A stretch of 64,000 bases of DNA, from positions 1 to 64,000 of the forward strand of contig SFKX01000006.1 in assembly GCA_004553625.1 (NCBI GenBank). Reading direction: 5' to 3'. Position 1 is the first letter of the stretch; each line of letters begins with the position of its first letter. Position numbers and translations under genes: made by a program. Positions 59,365 through 64,000 of this stretch are shown piece by piece. A model generated the notes under the pieces. It was not told the DNA's origin. It was given only the letters and a program-made list of their open reading frames with translations, and ran no database searches. This DNA is from Clostridiales bacterium (lineage in GTDB: Bacteria; Bacillota_A; Clostridia; Oscillospirales; Oscillospiraceae).

Positions 59365-59761
59365 AGGCAAGTGCATAAATCCGCTTATAATTTCGGCGCT
59401 TGCCCACTGCGGACATGGGGACAAGCTGCTGATAGCCGACGGGAATTACCCGATAGACACGATGACCGCAGACGCAGAGACCGTCTATCTCTCGCTCAGC
59501 CCGGGCCTGCCGGAGGTCACGCAGGTCCTGGACGCCGTCCTGAGCGTCATAAACGCCGAGAAGGCGGAGGTCATGTGCCCAGACGAGGGACCGGAGCCGG
59601 AGATCTTTTCGGAGTTCCAGAGCATGACCGGGCTGGAGCTGTGCGAGCTTTCAAGGTACGAGTTCTACGGCGCCTGCAAGGAGAGCAACGTCAGGCTGGC
59701 GATACTGACGGGCGAGCAGCGGACCTACGCCAACATATTGCTCACAGTGGGCTGTGCCTGA
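59357..59761 (+). CDS. FucU/RbsD-type sugar mutarotase
   Basis: 134 residues from ATG at 59357, the family start MLKGKCINPLI; the earlier ATG at 59345 leaves no room for a ribosome site. The active-site His in LAHCGHGDKLLIADGNYP and the C-terminal catalytic Tyr in GEQRTYANILLTVG are present. It speeds interconversion of pyranose/furanose or alpha/beta anomers before phosphorylation. The sequence is more FucU-like than RbsD. Last gene of the operon; terminator begins at the stop codon. Confidence 0.9.
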   Translation: MLKGKCINPLIISALAHCGHGDKLLIADGNYPIDTMTADAETVYLSLSPGLPEVTQVLDAVLSVINAEKAEVMCPDEGPEPEIFSEFQSMTGLELCELSRYEFYGACKESNVRLAILTGEQRTYANILLTVGCA

Positions 59762-59798
59762 AAAACGCGGAGAGACTTTCCGGTCTCTCCGCGTTTTT
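59761..59798 (+). terminator. Terminator of the catabolic operon
   Basis: A 16-bp perfect stem begins AAAAACGCGG (59761) and ends CCGCGTTTTT (59798), loop TTTCCG. It starts at the last base of the FucU stop codon. Confidence 0.92.
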
Positions 59799-59799
59799 A

Positions 59800-59828
59800 T
59801 TTACCTTTACCCGGAGCTGTTGTATGAT
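59800..59828 (+). promoter_or_regulatory. Promoter of the beta-galactosidase gene
   Basis: TTTACC (59800-59805), 17 bases and TATGAT (59823-59828) directly follow the operon terminator. No obvious operator repeats are seen nearby. Confidence 0.55.
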
Positions 59829-59859
59829 GTTGTCAGATAACTACTTCGGGGGTGTGACT

Positions 59860-61773
59860 ATGTTATTGGGCGTTGATTACTATCCTGAACAGTGGGAGGC
59901 GGAGCGGCTCGAGGAGGACTTGGACGGCATAGTGGAATTGGGCTGCAACGTCATCCGCATCGGTGAATTTGCCTGGCACGTCATGGAGCCGGAGGAGGGA
60001 CGCTTTGACTTTTCCTTCTTCGACCGCGTCATCAAAAAGGCGGGGGAGAGGGGCCTAAGCATTATCTTCGGCACGCCGACCGCCGCGCCCCCGGCCTGGC
60101 TCGCGCACCGGTATCCGGATGTGCTGTCCGTGGACGAAAACGGTCTCCGGCGCGCCTTTGGTGGGCGGCACGTCGCCTGCTACAGCAGCCCGGATTATCT
60201 GGAGCACTGCGAAAAGATCACCCGCGCCCTGCTCGAACACTACCGCGGAGAAGAACGCATCGCAGCCTGGCAGATAGACAACGAGCTTGGCCACGAGGGA
60301 AGCGACAAGTGCTTCTGCTCGAACTGCCGCAGAAGGTTTCAGAATTTCCTCTCCGCAAAACACGGCGATGTGTCACGCCTGAACGCCGCCTGGGGAACGG
60401 TGTTCTGGGGCCAGGAGTACAACTCCTTTGAAGAGATCCCCCTGCCCACAGTTACGATAGCCCCGCACAATCCGGCGCTCCGGCTGGATTGGGAGCGCTT
60501 CTGCGGCGAGAACATCCGCAGCTTTGCCGATGCACAGGTCAAGCTCATACGTGACATCATGCCGGGCGCTCTGATTATTCACGACTTTCCCGGCGGCGGA
60601 CTCTCCAAAAGCCTCGACTACCCGGCGCTCGCCGCTCTGCTGGATAAGGCAGCCTACAACAACTACCCCGTCTGGGGCGGGCAGATGCATCCGCTGCCGC
60701 CGTCGGAGATCGCCTTCGGCCTGGACCATATGCGCGGCCTCAAGGGCGAGAACTTCTGGATAACCGAGGCCATAATGGGCGCGCAGGGTCACGACCTCAC
60801 GGGCTACCTGCCCCGCCCCGGTCAGGCCAAGCTCTGGAGCTGGCAGGCAATGGCCCACGGCTGCGAGGGCCTGCTCTATTTCCGCTACCGCGGCGCTGCA
60901 AAGGGAGCAGAGCAGTTCTGCTACGGCATAATCGACCCGGACAACGTGAAAGGCCGACGTTTTTACGAGGCCCAGAGCTTCTTCACGGAGGTTCGGGAGT
61001 TCGAAAACGAGCTGAAAACTCCCATACACAGAGATGCAGCGATACTCTACGACTACGACTCCCTCGCCTCGCTCCGAATCCAGCCCCAGAGCCGCCTGCT
61101 GGACGGAGAACGCGAGCTCAAGCGCCTGCACGGCTCTCTATACCGCCTCGGTATAGGTGCGGACGTTATCCCTGCGCAGCGCGATTTTTCCGTCTACAGC
61201 CTTGTGCTCGCGCCCTGTATGATGGTGACGGACGCGGACTTCCGCCGGAGACTGTGCGAGTTTGTTGAAAACGGAGGCGTTGCGGTCCTGAGCTTCCGCA
61301 CATCCGTGAAGGACCGGGACGACAATCTCGTGTTTGGCGAGCGCCTGCCCGTGGGCTTGACCCGGCTGCTGGGTATGCACGTTGCGGAGTGCGAGAGTCT
61401 CGCTTCCGAGGACGCGCTCGAGCTGAGCTGCGGCGGACGCTCAGGCGTGTTCCGGGAGATGCCGGAGCCGGACACGGCCGAAACGCTCTGCCGTTACGCC
61501 GACGAGTTCTACAGCGGCTACGCTGCCGTCACGCGAAACGACTACGGCCAAGGCGCGGCCTATTATATCGGCACGGCGCCGGACGACCATACCCTAGACG
61601 CCATCGTGGAGTCCGCCGCCCTCCGCGCCGGACTGGAGCCGCAAACGCTCCCCGAGGGCGTGGAGCTGGCCCACAGAGGCCGCCTGAGCATACTCATGAA
61701 CCACAACTGCCGACCCGCACAGGCCCTGGGTCTCAGCCTGGCCCCGTTTGAAGTGAAAACGCTCTTGACCTGA
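59860..61773 (+). CDS. Glycoside hydrolase family 42 beta-galactosidase
   Basis: 637 residues from ATG at 59860 with CGGGGGTG upstream; the frame is open far upstream but overlaps FucU and the terminator. TIM barrel (about 1-370): GVDYYPEQWEAERLEEDL, acid/base Glu in WQIDNELGHEG, four-Cys zinc site around CFCSNCRRRF, nucleophile Glu in FWITEAIMG. A trimerisation domain (about 375-570) and small C-terminal beta domain follow. No signal peptide, so it cleaves beta-galactosides inside the cell, possibly after import by a transporter elsewhere. Confidence 0.95.
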   Translation: MLLGVDYYPEQWEAERLEEDLDGIVELGCNVIRIGEFAWHVMEPEEGRFDFSFFDRVIKKAGERGLSIIFGTPTAAPPAWLAHRYPDVLSVDENGLRRAFGGRHVACYSSPDYLEHCEKITRALLEHYRGEERIAAWQIDNELGHEGSDKCFCSNCRRRFQNFLSAKHGDVSRLNAAWGTVFWGQEYNSFEEIPLPTVTIAPHNPALRLDWERFCGENIRSFADAQVKLIRDIMPGALIIHDFPGGGLSKSLDYPALAALLDKAAYNNYPVWGGQMHPLPPSEIAFGLDHMRGLKGENFWITEAIMGAQGHDLTGYLPRPGQAKLWSWQAMAHGCEGLLYFRYRGAAKGAEQFCYGIIDPDNVKGRRFYEAQSFFTEVREFENELKTPIHRDAAILYDYDSLASLRIQPQSRLLDGERELKRLHGSLYRLGIGADVIPAQRDFSVYSLVLAPCMMVTDADFRRRLCEFVENGGVAVLSFRTSVKDRDDNLVFGERLPVGLTRLLGMHVAECESLASEDALELSCGGRSGVFREMPEPDTAETLCRYADEFYSGYAAVTRNDYGQGAAYYIGTAPDDHTLDAIVESAALRAGLEPQTLPEGVELAHRGRLSILMNHNCRPAQALGLSLAPFEVKTLLT

Positions 61774-61793
61774 CGCGTCTAACGTGTTAGACT
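61765..61793 (+). promoter_or_regulatory. Promoter of the blaI-type operon, overlapping the GH42 end
   Basis: TTGACC (61765-61770, inside the last GH42 codons), 17 bases, TAGACT (61788-61793). The left arm of the large inverted repeat covers spacer and -10, so the repressor would occlude polymerase. Confidence 0.55.
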
Positions 61794-61821
61794 TATTTCG
61801 ATAAGTCTAACACGTTAGACG
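61776..61821. promoter_or_regulatory. BlaI-type operator pair that also forms a terminator-like hairpin
   Basis: Positions 61776-61796 and 61801-61821 are a perfect 21-bp inverted repeat with a TTCG tetraloop, followed by TTTTT. Each arm contains the 16-bp dyad GTCTAACGTGTTAGAC (or its complement), giving two operator-like sites 24 bases apart. BlaI/MecI repressors bind such dyads near their own promoter. As RNA from the GH42 gene it would be a strong terminator just after the stop codon. Confidence 0.75.
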
Positions 61822-61837
61822 TTTTTGGAGGTGCGGC

Positions 61838-62188
61838 ATGGACACGCCTAAGATATTCGATAGTGAATACCGCTTCTGCCTCATTCTGTGGCGGGAGGAG
61901 CCGATAAACAGCACGAAGCTGGCCCGCATCTGCAGGGAGGAACTGGGCTGGAGCCGGACGACGACGTATACAGTCTTAAAGCGCCTGAGCGACCGGGGCG
62001 TGGTGAAAAATGAAAACGCCACGGTGCGCTCCATCGTCAGCAAGGAGCAGGTGCAGGCGTCGGAGATGGACGAGCTGCTTGAAAAGACCTTCGAGGGCTC
62101 GCTCCCGGCTTTTATCGCGGCCTTTGCCCGGAGGCAGAAGCTGACTGAGGAAGAGGTCGCGGAGCTCCGCCGTATCATAGAGAGCTGA
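61838..62188 (+). CDS. BlaI/MecI/CopY-family repressor
   Basis: 116 residues, winged helix (about 10-80: WREEPINSTKLARICREELGWSRTTTYTVLKRLSDRG) and a helical dimerisation tail (about 82-116). These repressors are inactivated by cleavage through the membrane peptidase partner, which is encoded eight bases downstream. GGAGGTG precedes ATG 12 bases after the operator. Target genes besides itself may include envelope-stress or beta-lactam response genes. Confidence 0.92.
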   Translation: MDTPKIFDSEYRFCLILWREEPINSTKLARICREELGWSRTTTYTVLKRLSDRGVVKNENATVRSIVSKEQVQASEMDELLEKTFEGSLPAFIAAFARRQKLTEEEVAELRRIIES

Positions 62189-62196
62189 GGTGGACC

Positions 62197-63519
62197 GTGG
62201 GAAATGCATTCCTCTATCTTGTAAACATCAGCTTTTCTGCGAGCTGGCTGGTGCTCATAGTGCTCGTGTTCCGATACTTGTTCAGGCGCGCTCCGGCGAA
62301 CATCTCCTGCTGCCTCTGGGCGCTGGTAGGACTGCGCCTGGCCGTGCCCGTGCGCATATACAGCCCGCTTAGCCTGCTGCCGCCGGAGCAGCCGGTGCCT
62401 GACCGGCTCCTGGCCTCCGGCAGTTCCGCAGTTGACAGCGGCCTGGGGCTGCTGGACGACGCGCTGAACTCCGGCCTGGGCATCGACCTGGGGAAGTGGC
62501 CGAGCATAGCGCAGATCGCAGCTTTCTTCTGGCTTGCCGTAGCCGCCGCCATGCTGGCGCGCGCATACCTGAGCTACAGTCGGCTCCGCAGGCAGCTCGC
62601 GGACGCCGTGCCGGCGGGTGAGGGAATATACCGGAGCGCGAAGGTGGACACGCCCTTCGTCCTGGGCCTTGTGCATCCGCTCATCTATCTGCCAGAGGGA
62701 CTGGAGGGCGAGGCAGCCGACATTGTCATCCGGCACGAGCGGGCGCATATCCGGCGGCGGGACAACTGGTGGATGCTGGTCGGGTACATACTCCGCGCGG
62801 TATACTGGTTCAACCCCCTCATTTGGCTGGCGTACAGCAGGTTCCGGCGCGACATAGAGGCCGCCTGCGACGAGAGCGTGATACGCGGCATGGACAAAGA
62901 GCAGCGCCGTGCATACTCGACGGCGCTGCTGGAGCTCAGTATTGAGGATGGAAAACCCCTCGCCTGTCCGCCGGCCTTTGGCGAACTGGGCGTCAGGCAG
63001 CGCATAGAGCGGGTTATGGACTTCAAAAAGCCTACGCGCCGGTTCGTGGCTGTCGCTGCTGCGGCCGCCGTGCTGGCGGGCGTGTGCTTCGCCACCGCGC
63101 CGGCACATATGGATGCCGGGATGCAAAGCTGCATCGACGAGGCGATACTGGAATACAACTACAGCGCAAGCCAGAGCCCCGAGCGCTTCTGCACGCAGAA
63201 CTGGATAGCCCTGGGCAGCGAGAGCCGGGGCGCGTGCACTACCGTCTACGCCTGGGTGTACTATGGCGAATACGAGTGCGACGGGAAGCTCGAACTGCGC
63301 AGAGCCTCACATGTGGCGACGGCAATAACAGTGGAGCGTACAGAGGAGGGCTATGAACTGGTCGAGTATTGGGAGCCGAGGGACGGGAGCTATCTCTTTT
63401 CGGATATCCGTGCCAAGTTCCCGATGCGGCTCTGGTTCGCGGCCATGGACAGTCAAGCATATGTCTCGCGTCAGAGCAGGGCCTGCGAGTCCCAGGCGCG
63501 GGACTATTACGGGCTCTGA
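62197..63519 (+). CDS. BlaR1-like M56 membrane metallopeptidase
   Basis: 440 residues from GTG at 62197 (GAGGTGG upstream). Several membrane helices, and the zinc motif HERAH in DIVIRHERAHIRRRDNWW followed by EAACDE as the third ligand region. A further helix at about 285-305 is followed by an external domain of about 130 residues. That domain is not the penicillin-binding sensor of BlaR1, so the signal is probably another envelope cue. It should cleave, directly or indirectly, the repressor upstream. It overlaps the convergent M56 gene by 13 bases. Confidence 0.88.
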   Translation: MGNAFLYLVNISFSASWLVLIVLVFRYLFRRAPANISCCLWALVGLRLAVPVRIYSPLSLLPPEQPVPDRLLASGSSAVDSGLGLLDDALNSGLGIDLGKWPSIAQIAAFFWLAVAAAMLARAYLSYSRLRRQLADAVPAGEGIYRSAKVDTPFVLGLVHPLIYLPEGLEGEAADIVIRHERAHIRRRDNWWMLVGYILRAVYWFNPLIWLAYSRFRRDIEAACDESVIRGMDKEQRRAYSTALLELSIEDGKPLACPPAFGELGVRQRIERVMDFKKPTRRFVAVAAAAAVLAGVCFATAPAHMDAGMQSCIDEAILEYNYSASQSPERFCTQNWIALGSESRGACTTVYAWVYYGEYECDGKLELRRASHVATAITVERTEEGYELVEYWEPRDGSYLFSDIRAKFPMRLWFAAMDSQAYVSRQSRACESQARDYYGL

Positions 63520-64000
63520 GCAGGGAAAAGGCTCTCGATCTGTTCCCAGTCTACTCCGCCGGGGACGTAGTACCATTCAAGCCGGGCCTTGCCTTTGCTC
63601 ACCGGCTGGAGGCACTCTATGGCCTCGTCGTGGATGCCAATGAAGAGCTGCCCGCGCGGGCCGGAGTAGACGATGCCCAGGTAATTGCCCTCGTCCGGGT
63701 CGTATTCATAGCCCCTGCCAAGCTCACGCAGCTCCAGGGAGGCGAGGTAGGTGTTCAGGCCCGACACATCCGTTTCCGGCGCGTCCTCCAGGACGTAGAG
63801 CGCCGGGTCGTCGCCGCGGAAGATGACCTCGGCTCCGGCCCCGCCGCCGTAGGCCAGGGCGATCTGGCCGAAGCCCATGAACAGCAGAAAGGACGCGATG
63901 CCGATGGCAAGCACCCCGGAGCCCTTCATGCCGGGCTGCATGACGTTTTTTAGCCTGTAGCGGAGCGAGACGGCCTTTGCAGAGAGGCAGGAAGTGAAGC
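63507..64000 (-). CDS. C-terminal part of a second M56-family membrane protein (truncated by window edge)
   Basis: The frame stays open to the right edge; visible residues include SCLSAKAVSLRYRLKNVMQP then MKGSGVLAIGIASFLLFMGFGQI (membrane helix), which is the region after the peptidase core in BlaR1-like proteins. A 120-residue external tail follows (ELGRGYEYDPDEGNYLGIVY, WEQIESLFPAQSP). An internal ATG at 63941 is not considered the true start. The protease motif would be outside the window. It meets the other M56 gene tail to tail with a 13-base overlap. Confidence 0.7.
   Translation of the reverse strand, partial: FTSCLSAKAVSLRYRLKNVMQPGMKGSGVLAIGIASFLLFMGFGQIALAYGGGAGAEVIFRGDDPALYVLEDAPETDVSGLNTYLASLELRELGRGYEYDPDEGNYLGIVYSGPRGQLFIGIHDEAIECLQPVSKGKARLEWYYVPGGVDWEQIESLFPAQSP

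Noticed and set aside
57080..59761. Autoinducer-2 (Lsr) uptake and processing locus
   Set aside because: The importer layout and kinase resemble Lsr, but LsrF/LsrG-type thiolase and isomerase and an LsrK-type FGGY kinase are missing; the kinase is PfkB type.

Overview
The window reads as a chromosomal segment of a GC-rich, spore-forming member of the Clostridia, most likely Oscillospirales. The evidence is gene content and order: a walR-walK-yycH-yycI block, yqfC-yqfD-phoH-ybeY-era-yqzL-recO-mutS2, ylbJ, and an mraZ-to-ftsZ division/cell-wall cluster with a PASTA-type penicillin-binding protein. Coding is dense, and neighbouring genes often overlap by 4 to 17 bases. The codon AUA for Ile looks unusually common for so GC-rich a sequence. 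No rRNA, tRNA, CRISPR array, prophage or insertion sequence was seen.

Layout. 1-553: AT-rich HxlR regulator with an overlapping pair of divergent promoters and palindromic operator candidates. 680-2404 (minus strand): smpB, a cyclophilin and the tmRNA gene, plus a small unknown gene. 2531-12057: nudix hydrolase, Wal two-component system with YycH/YycI, MurA, WalJ, RlmH, a DUF2007-type protein and a phosphosugar mutase. 12061-14158: two-gene chromate-type transporter meeting ylbJ head-on. 14237-24787: sporulation genes yqfC/yqfD, then phoH, a methyltransferase, M32 carboxypeptidase, ybeY, rarD, era, yqzL (46 codons), recO and mutS2. 24844-29475: HPr, EamA transporter, uvrC, rsmD, coaD and a coiled-coil protein. 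29615-42168: division/cell-wall cluster mraZ-rsmH-ftsL-PBP-murE-mraY-ftsW-murG-murA-ftsQ-ftsZ, with MraZ boxes downstream of its promoter; murF, murD, murC and murB are absent from it. 42241-49092: a second two-component system, a VTC (polyphosphate polymerase-like)-DUF4956-CotH kinase set, and a two-subunit aconitase X.

49152-59761 is the most interesting accessory locus. A DeoR repressor diverges from a large operon: sugar-type ABC importer with two different permeases, metallo-beta-lactamase-fold hydrolase, AmiE/AmiF-like amidase, a 79-residue unknown protein, HAD phosphatase, ribokinase-family kinase, KpsF-like SIS isomerase and FucU/RbsD mutarotase. It looks like a complete uptake and catabolic pathway for an unidentified sugar derivative, perhaps one carrying an amide. 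59800-64000: a GH42 beta-galactosidase and a BlaI/BlaR1-like (M56) regulatory pair whose operator is a perfect 21-bp inverted repeat that also looks like the GH42 terminator. A second M56 gene enters from the right edge.

Motif positions, start codons and hairpins were read directly from the sequence. Functions rest on family knowledge, and substrates of the accessory loci are inference.
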